A stretch of 64,000 nucleotides of DNA from Sphingomonas sp. TZW2008. GTDB taxonomy: Bacteria > Pseudomonadota > Alphaproteobacteria > Sphingomonadales > Sphingomonadaceae. The stretch spans positions 405,733 through 469,732 of the forward strand of contig NZ_BDJB01000008.1 of the NCBI RefSeq assembly GCF_002117915.1, read 5' to 3'. The first letter of the stretch is position 1. Each line of letters begins with the position of its first letter. Of this stretch, positions 1 through 9,280 are shown piece after piece. The position numbers were made by a program, and so were the translations under genes. Below the pieces are notes generated by a model. That model made no database searches and was not told the DNA's origin. It was given only the letters and a program-made list of their open reading frames with translations.

Positions 1-187
1 GGACGAAGGCGGCGTTCCACGCCTCCGGGCCGAGCGCGCGCAGCGTCGTCGCGGTGTGGAACGTGCCCGCACCCATGCGCATGTCGTACGGCTGGAGGAT
101 CAGGCAGCCGCGCGCGCTCCAGTAGGAATGGAGCGTCAGGATCATGTCCTGGAAGCTCAGCGGCGCATCTGTTGAGGTGGCGTTCAT
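1..187 (-). CDS. glyQ: Glycyl-tRNA synthetase alpha subunit, 5' end only
   Basis: Class II aminoacyl-tRNA synthetase subunit that charges tRNA-Gly in the cytosol together with the beta subunit GlyS. Only the first 62 codons are present; the gene leaves the window at its left edge. Reading leftwards from the ATG at 187, the protein has the GlyQ amino-terminal signature: [13 protein letters not shown] at residues about 11-23, followed by [17 protein letters not shown] and [13 protein letters not shown]. These blocks are highly characteristic of the family. The start is the first ATG before the conserved SFQD block. The gene is divergent from the TraB/GumN-like gene to its right, with about 116 bases between the two starts. 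Confidence 0.95.
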   Translation of the reverse strand, partial: MNATSTDAPLSFQDMILTLHSYWSARGCLILQPYDMRMGAGTFHTATTLRALGPEAWNAAFV

Positions 188-303
188 CGCGGGCGCGGCA
201 ATGGCGGATGGCTCGCCAACAGGCAAGGGCCGGGCTAGGCTGGGCCCGGTCGTCGTACCAGCCGCATGCCGGCCGCTGCATTCTAGTGAGGTATCTGCTC
301 CCC

Positions 304-1200
304 GTGTTCCGTCCGATCACTTCCGCCCTCGCCTCGCTGGGCCTCGCCTTCGCCCTTCCCGCCTGCGCGCAGCCCGCGCCGGTCGCGACGCAGGACGCCG
401 ATCCCGCGCTGTGGGTGGTGCGCGACAAGGACACGACGATCTACCTGTTCGGCACGATCCACGTGCTTCGGCCCGGTCTCACCTGGTTCGACGAGGCGGT
501 GAAGAAGGCGTTCGATCGCTCGGGCACGCTGGTGCTCGAGATGGTCGAGCCCGACGAGGATACGCAGCAGCGCGTCGTGCTCGCCAAGGCGTTCGATCCC
601 GCCGGCGCGCCGCTGACGCAGAAGCTGCCGCCCGACAAGCGCGCCGCCTTCACCAAGGCGATCGAGGACAACAAGCTGTCGCTCGCTTCGTTCGAGCGGA
701 TGCAGCCGTGGTTCGCCGCGATCAGCCTCAGCGTGCTGCCGGTGCAGAAGCTCGGCTATGACGCGCGCAACGGGCCCGAGGGGATACTGACGCGGGCGGC
801 CAAGGCGCAGAAGAAGCAGTTGATGGGGCTCGAGACGTTCGAGGGGCAAATGTCGATCTTCGACGGCCTGTCGCAGAAGGCGCAGGTCGATCTGCTCTCC
901 TCGACGATCGACGAACTGCCCAAGGCGGGCGAGACGATGAGCCGGATGGTCGACGATTGGTCGAAGGGCAATCCGGATGGCCTCGCCGCGACGATGAACG
1001 AGGGGCTGAAGGATTCGCCCGAGGTCGCCAAGGCGCTGCTGGTCGATCGCAACGCCAAATGGGCGAGCTGGATCGCGGAGCGGATGCGGACGCCGGGCCG
1101 CGTGTTCATCGCGGTCGGCGCGGGGCACCTCGCCGGGCCGGAGAGCGTGCAGAAGCAGCTCGGCAAATATCGCCTCAAGGCAGTGCGCGTGAAATATTGA
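304..1200 (+). CDS. TraB/GumN family protein (putative lipoprotein)
   Basis: Member of the TraB/PrgY/GumN family, whose bacterial members are exported proteins of uncertain, possibly protease-like, function. The 298-residue product begins with a hydrophobic leader ending in LPAC (residues 18-21), which resembles a lipoprotein processing site, so it is probably anchored in the envelope. The family signature GTIHVL sits at residues 50-55, with a conserved acidic segment (VLEMVEPDE) after it and the second family block GAGHLAG near residue 272. GTG at 304 was chosen because a GAGG lies about 12 bases upstream and it gives a clean leader; GTG at 286 is the alternative. The frame stays open further upstream, but that would run into the glyQ start. 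Family call is firm, function is not known. Confidence 0.85.
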   Translation: MFRPITSALASLGLAFALPACAQPAPVATQDADPALWVVRDKDTTIYLFGTIHVLRPGLTWFDEAVKKAFDRSGTLVLEMVEPDEDTQQRVVLAKAFDPAGAPLTQKLPPDKRAAFTKAIEDNKLSLASFERMQPWFAAISLSVLPVQKLGYDARNGPEGILTRAAKAQKKQLMGLETFEGQMSIFDGLSQKAQVDLLSSTIDELPKAGETMSRMVDDWSKGNPDGLAATMNEGLKDSPEVAKALLVDRNAKWASWIAERMRTPGRVFIAVGAGHLAGPESVQKQLGKYRLKAVRVKY

Positions 1201-1248
1201 CCCGCCGTCACCCCTCGCGCCGACGCGCCGGCTCCCTATCTCGATCCG

Positions 1249-1584
1249 ATGGGAAGGGTTAGCCGCAAGCTTGGCCTGATCGATGCGGCGGCGCGGGCCG
1301 ATGCCGCCGCTGCCCCCCTTGCCTGCGCGCTGTGTGATCGCCCGCTCGGCAGTCGCGTCGAATGGCACCACGTCGTGCCCAAGAGCGAGGGCGGCACCGA
1401 AACGCAGCCGGTGCACCCGATCTGCCACCGCACGATCCACGCCGCCGCCGACAATGCGACGCTTGCCCGGATCGGCGAGCTCAGCGGCATCCGGGCGATT
1501 CCTACCGTGGCCCGCTTCCTGACATGGATCGCCGACAAGCCGCCTGATTTCCACGCGCCGACGCGCCGGACGCGCGCCGCCTAG
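1249..1584 (+). CDS. Small HNH-type endonuclease domain protein
   Basis: A 111-residue protein consisting of little more than an HNH/zinc-finger nuclease fold. Visible are a CxxC pair (Cys26, Cys29), the HH pair in EWHHVVP (His40, His41) and the distal CHRTIH (Cys59, His60, His64). This arrangement fits a zinc-stabilised beta-beta-alpha metal nuclease of the HNH superfamily. No DNA-binding or mobile-element partner is fused or adjacent, so the substrate cannot be inferred. It lies 48 bases after the TraB/GumN-like gene and its stop overlaps the convergent fdhD stop by 4 bases. Confidence 0.8.
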   Translation: MGRVSRKLGLIDAAARADAAAAPLACALCDRPLGSRVEWHHVVPKSEGGTETQPVHPICHRTIHAAADNATLARIGELSGIRAIPTVARFLTWIADKPPDFHAPTRRTRAA

Positions 1585-2372
1585 GTCGCGAGCAGCGCAT
1601 CGGCGCGGACCAGCGTGCGCAGCGCCAACCCCGCCTCGCCCGCGCGGTCGACCGCGAGGCGGGTCGGCGCCGAGATCGTCGCGAGCAGCGGGCAGCGGGC
1701 GAGCACCGCCTTCTCGACCAGCTCGTACGAACAGCGCGACGTGAGCAGCGCGAAGCCGCCGTCCCAGCCCTGCCCCGTCCGCATCATCGCGCCGATCAGC
1801 TTGTCGAACGCGTTGTGCCGGCCGACGTCCTCGCGCACCATCTGGATCATGCCATCACGCGTGCACGCCGCCGCGCCGTGGACCGCGCCGGTCGCGGCGT
1901 TGATCGGCTGGTGATCGCGCAAAGCGGCATAGGCTTGGAAAATCGCGGAATCGCTGCCGTCCCATCGCGCCGCGTGTGGCAGCGGACGCAGTGCCTGCGC
2001 GAGCGTTTCGACGCCGCACAATCCGCACGACGCATCCGAATTGCGATGCCGCACGCGATCGCCGATCCGCTCGGCGACTCGCTTCGCCAGTGCCAGCCGA
2101 ACGACGATCCCCGGCTCGCCTCGATGAACGTCGATCCCGCGCACGTCCATGGCAGCGTCGATCAGTCGCTCGCTCAGCAGGAAGCCATAGGCCAGGTCTT
2201 CGATCGCGTCGGGCGTCGCCATCAGCACCGCATAGGCGATGCCGTTGCACTCGATCGCGACCGGCACTTCCTCGGCGATTGCACGATCGATCGTCGTTAT
2301 AACGCCGTCAGCCGCGACGCGGGCGAACCCGAGCATCGCGGCCGGCGAGCATGATAGGTCGGAATCGGTCAT
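1581..2372 (-). CDS. fdhD: Formate dehydrogenase accessory sulfurtransferase FdhD
   Basis: Sulfur carrier that passes sulfur from a cysteine desulfurase to the bis-MGD molybdenum cofactor, needed for formate dehydrogenase activity. The 263-residue protein has the family layout: an N-terminal segment with EEVPVAIECNGI, then AYGFLLSERLI around residues 61-71, and the sulfur-transfer cysteines in CGLCGVE (Cys116 and Cys119). A second conserved block, EDVGRHNAFDKLIG, follows in the C-terminal half. Length is normal for the family. No formate dehydrogenase gene lies in the window, so its client must be encoded elsewhere. Start is the ATG at 2372. Confidence 0.95.
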   Translation of the reverse strand: MTDSDLSCSPAAMLGFARVAADGVITTIDRAIAEEVPVAIECNGIAYAVLMATPDAIEDLAYGFLLSERLIDAAMDVRGIDVHRGEPGIVVRLALAKRVAERIGDRVRHRNSDASCGLCGVETLAQALRPLPHAARWDGSDSAIFQAYAALRDHQPINAATGAVHGAAACTRDGMIQMVREDVGRHNAFDKLIGAMMRTGQGWDGGFALLTSRCSYELVEKAVLARCPLLATISAPTRLAVDRAGEAGLALRTLVRADALLAT

Positions 2373-2415
2373 CGCCCGGCACCGTGCGTCAGCCGCCGGT
2401 GCCGGGCAAGCGCGA

Positions 2416-2967
2416 TCAATCGGCCAATTCCTCCTCCAGCGCGGCGATGATCGCGCGGTTGAAGGCAGGGATATCGTCGGGCTTACGGCTGGTGATCAGA
2501 TTGGCGTCGATCACCACTTCCTCGTCCGCGACGTCGGCGCCGGCGTTCTCGAGATCGGTGCGCACCGACGGCCAGCTCGTCACGCGGCGCCCGTCGACGA
2601 CGTCCGCCTCCACCAGCAGCCACGGCGCGTGGCAGATCGCGGCGACGACCTTGTCGTCGTCCATGAACTCACCGATGATCGACACCGCGCGCTCCTCCAG
2701 CCGCATCTTGTCGGGATTGCCGACGCCGCCCGGCAGCACCAGTGCGTCGTAATCCTCGGTATCCACCTGATCGAGCGTCAGATCGGGGGTGATCGTACGC
2801 GTCGGATCCGAATCGTTCTTCACGCCCTGGATCGGATCGGTCTTGATCGACGCAAGCGTCACCGTGGCGCCGGCGTCGAGCAGCGCCTGGCGCGGTTCGA
2901 ACAGTTCGGAATCCTCGAAACCGTCGGTGGCGAGGAACAGCACGCGCGCATCGGAAAGGTCGGCCAT
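2416..2967 (-). CDS. DJ-1/PfpI family protein (class I glutamine amidotransferase-like)
   Basis: Member of the PfpI branch of the DJ-1 superfamily, which includes stress-linked deglycases and proteases of debated activity. The 183-residue protein has a flavodoxin-like alpha/beta fold pattern. The nucleophile elbow is AAICHAPWLLVEA (Cys112, His113), with an acidic residue (Glu17 or Glu21 in FATDGFEDSELFE-like context) that usually pairs with the cysteine, and the VLPGGVGNPD loop at residues about 77-86. Length matches PfpI. It stands alone, 43 bases from fdhD on the same strand and divergent from the topoisomerase gene. The family is confident, the enzymatic activity is not. Confidence 0.88.
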   Translation of the reverse strand: MADLSDARVLFLATDGFEDSELFEPRQALLDAGATVTLASIKTDPIQGVKNDSDPTRTITPDLTLDQVDTEDYDALVLPGGVGNPDKMRLEERAVSIIGEFMDDDKVVAAICHAPWLLVEADVVDGRRVTSWPSVRTDLENAGADVADEEVVIDANLITSRKPDDIPAFNRAIIAALEEELAD

Positions 2968-3071
2968 GTCGAAAGCAACTCCTGTGTGGATGCGGCTGAG
3001 AACCAGTCAGCGACGCGCCCGTTCCGGAACCCGGCGAAGCGCCCGCGCATTTCGTATGGCCGAGGAGGTCG

Positions 3072-4088
3072 ATGGCGGTGGACGCGACAGAAATCGTTTA
3101 TTGTGATGATGAAGAGCCCGGAATCACGCGGCGCAAGATGCGCCACGGCTGGGGCTATTTCGACGCTTCGGGCAAGCGGATTACCGATCGCGACGAGATC
3201 GACCGGCTAAACGCCATCGGACTGCCGCCGGCCTACCGCGACGCATGGTTCTGCCCAAATGCCAACGGCCACATCCAAGCGATCGGCTGGGACGAGAAGG
3301 GCCGAAAACAGTATCGCTATCACGCCGATTTCCGCGCCGCGCGTGAGGACGAAAAATACAATCTCTGCGCGGCGTTCGGCCGCGGGCTGCCCAAGCTGCG
3401 CGCCCGGATGGAGGCGGACCTCGCCACCCGCGGCCATACCAAGGAGAAGACGATTGCCGCGATCGTCAAGCTGCTCGACATCGGCCATCTGCGCGTCGGC
3501 AACGAGACCTACGCGCGCACCAACAAGAGTTTCGGCGTCACGACGCTGCGCGATCGCCACGCCGACATCCGCGGCAAGACGCTGCGGCTGCAGTACAAGG
3601 CGAAATCGGGCAAGCTCAAGACGCTGACGATCACCGACGGCAGCCTCGCTCGCTTCGTCAAGAAATGCCAGGATCTGCCCGGCCAGAAACTGTTCCAGTA
3701 CGTCGACGAGCATGGCGAGCCGCGCCCCGTCACCTCGTCGGACGTCAACGCCTATATCAAGGCAGCGATGGGGTCTGATTTCACCGCCAAGCACTTCCGC
3801 ACGTGGGGCGCGAGTGCGATCGCGTTCGAGGCGCTCGCGGGATCGAAGGCCAACCTCAGCCTCAAGACGCTGTTGGCGCCGGTGACCGAACGGCTCGGCA
3901 ACACACCCGCGATCGCGCGGAAATCCTATGTTCACCCGGCGCTCATCGCGTTGGTGAAAGAGGGGCAGGAGGCGTTTCGCACCGGCCTTTCGCTGCCGCG
4001 CTCGACGCGCTGGCTAAGCCGGGCGGAACGCGGGCTGATCGCCTTCCTCGAGACCGGCCAGTCGCCGGCGGAGCGCGAAGCGGCCTAA
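3072..4088 (+). CDS. DNA topoisomerase IB (poxvirus-like)
   Basis: Relaxes supercoils by nicking one DNA strand through a 3'-phosphotyrosyl intermediate; the tyrosine-recombinase-like fold of the small bacterial type IB enzymes. The 338-residue length is typical. Recognisable features are the N-terminal domain with GIGLPPAY-like sequence (NAIGLPPAYRDAWF), the active-site arginine region VGNETYARTNKSFGVTTL, the KxxK segment GKTLRLQYKAKSGK, the KHFRTWGAS block containing the second arginine, and the nucleophile in ARKSYVHPALI (Tyr at about residue 285). Start is the ATG at 3072, after a GAGGTCG. Such genes are common but not universal in alphaproteobacteria. Confidence 0.93.
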   Translation: MAVDATEIVYCDDEEPGITRRKMRHGWGYFDASGKRITDRDEIDRLNAIGLPPAYRDAWFCPNANGHIQAIGWDEKGRKQYRYHADFRAAREDEKYNLCAAFGRGLPKLRARMEADLATRGHTKEKTIAAIVKLLDIGHLRVGNETYARTNKSFGVTTLRDRHADIRGKTLRLQYKAKSGKLKTLTITDGSLARFVKKCQDLPGQKLFQYVDEHGEPRPVTSSDVNAYIKAAMGSDFTAKHFRTWGASAIAFEALAGSKANLSLKTLLAPVTERLGNTPAIARKSYVHPALIALVKEGQEAFRTGLSLPRSTRWLSRAERGLIAFLETGQSPAEREAA

Positions 4089-4105
4089 CCGCGTAGAAAG
4101 AGACC

Positions 4106-5314
4106 ATGGCGACAAACAATACGGCCGCCCCGCTGCCGAAGATTTCGGCGGACGACGTGCAGCAGCAGGTCCACACCTTTTGGACCTCGAGCGCCGCGTG
4201 GATTAGCGAATATTGGCTTCAGGTGGCGATCGCGATCGCGGTCGGCACCGGTCTGTCGCTCGGGCTGCTGTGGCTACGCAGCCTCGGCCCCCGGCTCGCC
4301 AAGCGGTCCAGCTCCGGAACCGGGTGGACGGCGGTGATCGGCCGCGCGATCGAGCGCACCAGCACGTTCTTCATCATTATGGTCGCCGCGAAACTGGTCT
4401 CCGGCTACGCCGGCCCGCCGGCGATCGTCGCGACGACGATCGATTTCCTGTTCACCGTCGCCGCGGTGTTCCAGGCGGCGACGTGGGCGCGCGAGCTGAT
4501 CCTCGGCGCGATCGAGCATCGCACCCGGTCGGAAAATTACTCGGGCGAAGCGCTGATGAACGCGATGGGGTTGATTCGCCTTCTCGTCACCATCGTCGTG
4601 TTCGCGATCGCACTCGTCGTCGTGCTCGACAATCTCGGCGTCAACGTGACTGGCCTCGTCGCCGGTCTCGGCGTGGGCGGCATCGCGATCGGCTTGGCCG
4701 CACAGGGCATCTTCGCCGATCTGTTCGCCGCGCTAGCGATCATCTTCGACCGCCCGTTCCGTCGCGGCGATGCGATCATGTACGATACGAGTTCGGGCAC
4801 CGTCGAGGAGATCGGGCTCAAGTCGACGCGCATTCGCGGGATCAACGGCGAAGAGCGCATCATCTCGAACAAGAACCTGCTCAACAAGGAAATCATCAAC
4901 AACACGCAGCGCGATCGTCGGCGCACCAAGCTGCTGCTCGGGCTCGCCTACGAAACCGACCCCGACCTGCTCGACCGCGTACCCAATATCCTGAAGGAAG
5001 TGGTAGAGGCGCAGGCGCAGGTCTTCGTGCGCGCCGGCTTCGTCGCGTTCGGCGCATCGACCCTCGATTTCGAGCTCGAATTCGACACGCCCTTCGCCGA
5101 TTTCCAGCACGCCTACGACGCGCGGCACAAGGTCGGCATCGCCGTACTGCGCCGCTTCACCAGCGAGGGGATCAACCTCCCCTTTCCCATCCAGACGACC
5201 TATACCGCCGCGCCCGACGGCCGCCTCGTCATGCCCTATCCGGAGGTGCAGCCCGTTCACGAGGTGTGCGCGCCGCGCGAGCCGACACCGGGCGCCGCGT
5301 CGTCACAAGTTTAA
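4106..5314 (+). CDS. Small-conductance mechanosensitive channel, MscS family
   Basis: Inner-membrane channel of the MscS family that releases solutes on osmotic downshift. The 402-residue protein has several membrane segments between residues about 35 and 190. The pore-lining helix is glycine/alanine-rich (LVAGLGVGGIAIGLAAQG), followed by the beta-domain signature FDRPFRRGDAI and the EEIGLKSTRIRGINGEERIISNK region cut into NLLNKEIIN. A C-terminal alpha/beta domain and a short proline-rich tail follow. It has one more N-terminal membrane segment than minimal MscS. The gene starts 17 bases after the topoisomerase stop, probably co-transcribed, and ends at a hairpin. Confidence 0.93.
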   Translation: MATNNTAAPLPKISADDVQQQVHTFWTSSAAWISEYWLQVAIAIAVGTGLSLGLLWLRSLGPRLAKRSSSGTGWTAVIGRAIERTSTFFIIMVAAKLVSGYAGPPAIVATTIDFLFTVAAVFQAATWARELILGAIEHRTRSENYSGEALMNAMGLIRLLVTIVVFAIALVVVLDNLGVNVTGLVAGLGVGGIAIGLAAQGIFADLFAALAIIFDRPFRRGDAIMYDTSSGTVEEIGLKSTRIRGINGEERIISNKNLLNKEIINNTQRDRRRTKLLLGLAYETDPDLLDRVPNILKEVVEAQAQVFVRAGFVAFGASTLDFELEFDTPFADFQHAYDARHKVGIAVLRRFTSEGINLPFPIQTTYTAAPDGRLVMPYPEVQPVHEVCAPREPTPGAASSQV

Positions 5315-5328
5315 GACGGAGGGTTATC

Positions 5329-5361
5329 GAGCGGCAAGGGCGAGCGCACGCTCAGCCGCTC
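5329..5361. terminator. Nested hairpin between convergent genes
   Basis: Outer arms GAGCGGC (5329-5335) and GCCGCTC (5355-5361) enclose an inner GAGCG/CGCTC stem (5342-5346 with 5349-5353). It sits between the convergent ends of the MscS gene and the small gene that ends at 5378, so it could terminate both. There is no strong T-run. Confidence 0.55.
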
Positions 5362-5377
5362 AACCGGCCCGCATATC

Positions 5378-5728
5378 TCAGCGCGCGAACATCTTCGCCA
5401 TGAACGCGCTCGCCGCCTGTCCTACAGCATCGGCCATCTGGTGCGGATCGACGCTGCCCCCAGCGCGCGCGCCGTCGGGCTTGGTGCCGGCTTGGCCGGG
5501 GCGCTCGGGCGCCGCATGCCCCCCGCTGCCCGCCCCGCGCGCCTGGCGCGCCGCGATCGCCGCTGCCGCCGTCGCCGCCATCGCGATGCCCGAAGCGAGC
5601 GCCTGGCGCCCGGCGGGGCTGTTCGCCTTCTCGATCAGCGCCTCGCCGGCGCGCCGCGCCTCCTTTGGCACCTTCACGCCGGCGATCTCCTTGGGAATGC
5701 GAAACCCCTTCTTGCCCTTCTTCGCCAT
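5378..5728 (-). CDS. Small conserved hypothetical protein
   Basis: A 116-residue protein of unknown function. The first third is basic (MAKKGKKGFRIPKEIAG), followed by an alanine-rich helix-like stretch (ALASGIAMAATAAAAIAARQ), a glycine/proline-rich linker, and a C-terminal helix ending AASAFMAKMFAR. Nothing suggests a catalytic site. Start is ATG at 5728, preceded by AGGACGG nine bases upstream. Similar short proteins are common in sphingomonads as far as I recall, but I cannot name a family. It converges on the MscS gene and shares the hairpin at 5329-5361. Confidence 0.7.
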   Translation of the reverse strand: MAKKGKKGFRIPKEIAGVKVPKEARRAGEALIEKANSPAGRQALASGIAMAATAAAAIAARQARGAGSGGHAAPERPGQAGTKPDGARAGGSVDPHQMADAVGQAASAFMAKMFAR

Positions 5729-5837
5729 CACGTCCGTCCTCTAAGTGTATCGCAGATATAATACACGCCGCCCCGCCCGCAATAGCCGCGCGGCGCTGCG
5801 TCTTGCGCCCATGCGCCAAGTCGCCGCATGACGCGGC

Positions 5838-6260
<423 letters not shown>

Positions 6261-6333
6261 GGCGCGGACGATAAGGTCACGCGACCCTGTCATCGGTGAG
6301 ATGGATACCCGACCTGTAAGGTGACGGGCCCCG

Positions 6334-6984
6334 CTACTCGCCGAACCCAACCATGCTGAACCGTTCGGGCCACGGCGCTTCGGCCAGCACATCGGGCTTG
6401 CCGGGTCGCGGTACGACCAGCGTCGCGGCGTGAAGCATCATCCCCGCCTTGTCGGGCCGGCCATAGGTCGGATCACCAACTACCGGCACGCCCAGCCCTT
6501 CAAGCGCATGGACACGGATCTGGTGCGTGCGCCCGGTCGCCGGCCGGAACTCGACCAGCGCGCGGCCGTCGTGCACGCGGATCAGCCGCCATCCGGTGCG
6601 GGACGGCTTGCCAGCGGCGTCACGCGTCATCCGCCACCCCGCCGCCGCGGTCGATACCTTGCCCAGCGGCAGGTCGATCTCGCCCGCCTCGCCGTCAGGC
6701 ACGCCGTCGAGGATCGCGAGATAGCGCTTCGTCACGGCGCCCGCCTCGAACGCCTGCTGCAGCCGCGCGTGCGCCTTGGGATTGCGCGACAGCAGCAAGC
6801 AGCCGCTGGTGTCGCGATCGAGCCGATGCACCGGGTGCGGCCAGCGCCGGAACCCGAAGGTCAGGTTGGACAGATGGTTTTCGAGGCTGATCGACCCGTC
6901 GCGCGGCGGATCGACCGGCAGCCCTGCGGGTTTGTCGATCACCAATGCCTCGCCGTCGAGGAAGAGAACGCGGTCGCCGATCAT
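6334..6984 (-). CDS. RluA-family pseudouridine synthase
   Basis: Converts specific uridines of rRNA or tRNA to pseudouridine. The 216-residue protein starts almost directly with the catalytic core (LVIDKPAGLPVDP at residues about 14-26) and has motif II HRLDRDTSGCLLL with the catalytic aspartate at position 56, then the later blocks GRTHQIRVHALEGLGVPVVGD. No S4 RNA-binding domain is present, as in RluA itself. ATG at 6984 is preferred because the frame upstream overlaps the divergent carboxypeptidase gene and has no family similarity. Target uridine cannot be inferred. Confidence 0.92.
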   Translation of the reverse strand: MIGDRVLFLDGEALVIDKPAGLPVDPPRDGSISLENHLSNLTFGFRRWPHPVHRLDRDTSGCLLLSRNPKAHARLQQAFEAGAVTKRYLAILDGVPDGEAGEIDLPLGKVSTAAAGWRMTRDAAGKPSRTGWRLIRVHDGRALVEFRPATGRTHQIRVHALEGLGVPVVGDPTYGRPDKAGMMLHAATLVVPRPGKPDVLAEAPWPERFSMVGFGE

Positions 6985-7032
6985 GCGATCGCCCTTGCCA
7001 TCGTGCGGCGCCAGAGACCAGAGAGACGATTG

Positions 7033-7812
7033 ATGCGACGCTTGCCGCTCTACCTGCTTCTCGCCCTCGCGACGCCGGCGGAGGCGCAATTGTGCGACGG
7101 CGTCAGCGCACCGATCGGGCCGGACGGGCGCGCGCTCGGCCATTTTCCCTACGGCGATGCGGCGCCGGGCAGCCTGCTCGCCGTGCCGTCCGAATACGCC
7201 CTCGGCGAGTGCCGGCTGCGCCCCGAGGCACTGGCGGACCTGCGCCGGTTGATGGCCGCCGCCGCTGGTGATCCCGCGGTGCAGGGCCGGCTCTACGCGC
7301 TCTCGTGTCACCGCTCGCTCGAACGCCAGCAATCGACCTTCTGTCGCACCCGGCAGAGCGCGAGCGGGCTAGATCGCGCGATCTCCGCCGCCCCGCCAGG
7401 GCATAGCGAGCATGCGACGGGCTATGTGCTCGATTTCACCGTGCGCCCGGCCGACGGCTGCCCCGATGCGGAGGCGTGCATGGCCGCCAAGCCCGCCTTT
7501 CGCTGGCTCGCCGCCAACGCGTCCCGGTTCGGTTTCGAGATGTCGTTTCCGGCGAGCAACAAGCAGAACGTGAAGTGGGAACCGTGGCATTGGCGCTGGG
7601 TCGGCACGTCGGCCGCCGCGCCCGGCGCGGCGCGCGCGCGCTTCGTGTTCGCCCGTGCGCGCGCGCTATTTCCCGCCAACCCCGCGATCGATCCGGTCGT
7701 GCCGCACGTGACACCCCCGCCAGTCGTACGCACGATCGCGCCGCCGCCGGAAACGCCGAAGGAACGCCGCGCGCGCGAACGACGCGAGCGGAAGGAGCGG
7801 CGGGCGCGCTGA
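7033..7812 (+). CDS. D-alanyl-D-alanine carboxypeptidase, VanY/M15 family
   Basis: Periplasmic zinc peptidase that trims the terminal D-Ala of peptidoglycan stems. The 259-residue product begins with a cleavable signal (MRRLPLYLLLALATPAEA). The M15 core shows SCHRSLERQQSTFC, the first zinc-ligand segment GHSEHATGYVLDF (His and Asp) and the C-terminal ligand block WEPWHWRWVG (Glu and His). After the domain comes a proline-rich linker and a strongly basic tail (RRARERRERKERR), which could bind the cell wall or nucleic acid; its role is unknown. Start ATG at 7033 is preceded by GAGAG. Divergent from the pseudouridine synthase gene. Confidence 0.88.
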   Translation: MRRLPLYLLLALATPAEAQLCDGVSAPIGPDGRALGHFPYGDAAPGSLLAVPSEYALGECRLRPEALADLRRLMAAAAGDPAVQGRLYALSCHRSLERQQSTFCRTRQSASGLDRAISAAPPGHSEHATGYVLDFTVRPADGCPDAEACMAAKPAFRWLAANASRFGFEMSFPASNKQNVKWEPWHWRWVGTSAAAPGAARARFVFARARALFPANPAIDPVVPHVTPPPVVRTIAPPPETPKERRARERRERKERRAR

Positions 7813-7833
7813 CACGCAGCCCGCCGTCACTGG

Positions 7834-8436
7834 TCAGGCGGAGAGCTTCGCCGCCGTCTCCGCGATCCGCTTGCCCTGGTAGCGCGCGCCGCCAAGATCG
7901 ATGTCGCTCGGCTGACGGCTGCCGTCGCCGCCCGCGATCGTGCTCGCGCCATAGGGCGTGCCGCCATGCACCGCGTCGAGCGTCGTCTGATCCTGATAGC
8001 CATAGTCGAGCCCGACGATCGTCATGCCGAAGTGCATCAGGTTGGTGATGATCGAGAACAGCGTCACTTCCTGCCCGCCGTGCTGGCTCGCGGTCGAGGT
8101 GAAGGCACCGCCGACCTTGCCGTTGAGCGCACCCGTCGCCCACAGCCCGCCGGCCTGGTCGAAGAAGCTCGCCATCTGGCTCGGCATGCGACCGAAGCGC
8201 GTCGGCGCGCCGACGATGATCGCGTCATAATTCGGCAGCGCGTTCACGCCCTCGATCTCGGGATGCGAGTGATCGGGCTTGAAACCGGCCTTCTCGGCGA
8301 CCTCCTTGGGCGCGGTCTCGGGAACGCGGCGGATATCGACCTCCGCGCCGCCCTGCCGCGCGCCTTCTGCGACCGCCTCCGCCATCTTGGCCAGGTGGCC
8401 GTAGGACGAGTAATAAAGCACCAGAACCTTTGCCAT
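7834..8436 (-). CDS. wrbA: NAD(P)H:quinone oxidoreductase WrbA
   Basis: FMN-dependent flavodoxin-like enzyme that reduces quinones by two electrons and protects against redox cycling. The 200-residue length and the phosphate-binding loop [14 protein letters not shown] near the N-terminus match WrbA. Further family blocks are [32 protein letters not shown] and the [11 protein letters not shown] region. A perfect AGGAGG lies just before the ATG at 8436. It follows the pirin gene on the same strand, with a hairpin between them. The wrbA-pirin-LysR context suggests a quinone or electrophile stress response. Confidence 0.95.
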   Translation of the reverse strand: MAKVLVLYYSSYGHLAKMAEAVAEGARQGGAEVDIRRVPETAPKEVAEKAGFKPDHSHPEIEGVNALPNYDAIIVGAPTRFGRMPSQMASFFDQAGGLWATGALNGKVGGAFTSTASQHGGQEVTLFSIITNLMHFGMTIVGLDYGYQDQTTLDAVHGGTPYGASTIAGGDGSRQPSDIDLGGARYQGKRIAETAAKLSA

Positions 8437-8455
8437 GTGAATCCTCCTAGGAAAC

Positions 8456-8478
8456 GCCGCCCGCCATGCGCGGGCGGC
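8456..8478 (-). terminator. Hairpin between pirin gene and wrbA
   Basis: Perfect 9-base inverted repeat GCCGCCCGC (8456-8464) and GCGGGCGGC (8470-8478) with a 5-base loop. On the minus strand it follows the pirin gene stop and is followed by GTTTCC. It lies directly before the wrbA ribosome-binding site, so it could terminate pirin transcription or attenuate read-through into wrbA. Confidence 0.55.
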
Positions 8479-8484
8479 CAGACG

Positions 8485-9198
8485 TCATTCCGCGTCGACC
8501 AGAACCAGCTCGGCGTCTTCGCGGGCTTCAATGATGTAGCTTCCACCAACGAGCGCGGCGCCGTCACGTGCCGTCAATTCCTCGCCATTGATCGAAATCG
8601 CGCCGGTCGCCGCCACCAGATAGGCATGGCGACCCGCCGCAACGTCGTAGCTGACGCGCTCGCCCGCCTTCAGCGTCGCGCCGAGCACGCGCGCGTCGGC
8701 GCGGATCGGCAGCGCATCGGTATCCTCCGCGAAGCCGCTGGCCAGCGCGACGAACCGACCGGAACGATCGCCCTTGGGGAAGGGCTTCGCGCCCCAACTC
8801 GGACTGCCGCCCGTGGTGCGCGGCTCGATCCAGATCTGGAACAGCGTCGTTGGCTCGTTCTCGAGATTGTACTCGGCGTGGCGCACGCCCGTTCCGGCGC
8901 TCATCACCTGAACGTCGCCAGCACCGGTCCGCCCTTGATTGCCGAGCGAATCCTGATGCGTGATCGCGCCGCTGCGGACGTAGGTAATGATCTCCATGTC
9001 GCGATGCGGATGCGGGGGGAAGCCGTTCTGCGGCGCAACGGTATCGTCGTTCCACACACGGATCGCGCCCCATCCCATCCGCGCGGGATCATAGTAATTC
9101 GCAAAGCTGAAATGATGCCGCGCGTCGAGCCAGCCGTGGTCGGCATGGCCGAGGCTGTCGAACGGGCGTCGGTCGATGCGCGTACGGGTATCGGTCAT
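8485..9198 (-). CDS. Pirin family protein (bicupin)
   Basis: Metal-binding bicupin; bacterial pirins include quercetin 2,3-dioxygenases. The 237-residue protein has the canonical pirin N-terminal cupin: DHGWLDARHHFSFANYYDP, then the metal-ligand block GFPPHPHRDMEIITY, and GTGVRHAEYN with a further histidine. The C-terminal cupin is degenerate, as usual. Length fits YhhW-type pirins. It is divergent from the LysR gene, with a LysR-type inverted repeat between their starts, so the regulator probably controls it. Substrate is not deducible. Confidence 0.93.
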   Translation of the reverse strand: MTDTRTRIDRRPFDSLGHADHGWLDARHHFSFANYYDPARMGWGAIRVWNDDTVAPQNGFPPHPHRDMEIITYVRSGAITHQDSLGNQGRTGAGDVQVMSAGTGVRHAEYNLENEPTTLFQIWIEPRTTGGSPSWGAKPFPKGDRSGRFVALASGFAEDTDALPIRADARVLGATLKAGERVSYDVAAGRHAYLVAATGAISINGEELTARDGAALVGGSYIIEAREDAELVLVDAE

Positions 9199-9252
9199 CG
9201 CTGTGTCTCCAACTGTTGACCGGGAGATAGGACGGCGGCACCATCGCGAAAA

Positions 9253-9280
9253 CAGAAACGATTGAAACGGATTGTTTCTG
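9253..9280. promoter_or_regulatory. Candidate LysR operator in pirin-lysR intergenic region
   Basis: Inverted repeat CAGAAAC (9253-9259) and GTTTCTG (9274-9280), separated by 14 bases, in the 110-base gap between the divergent pirin and LysR starts. Both arms match over all seven bases and the region is unusually A/T-rich for this genome. LysR-type regulators classically bind such interrupted dyads between their own gene and a divergent target. Confidence 0.6.
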
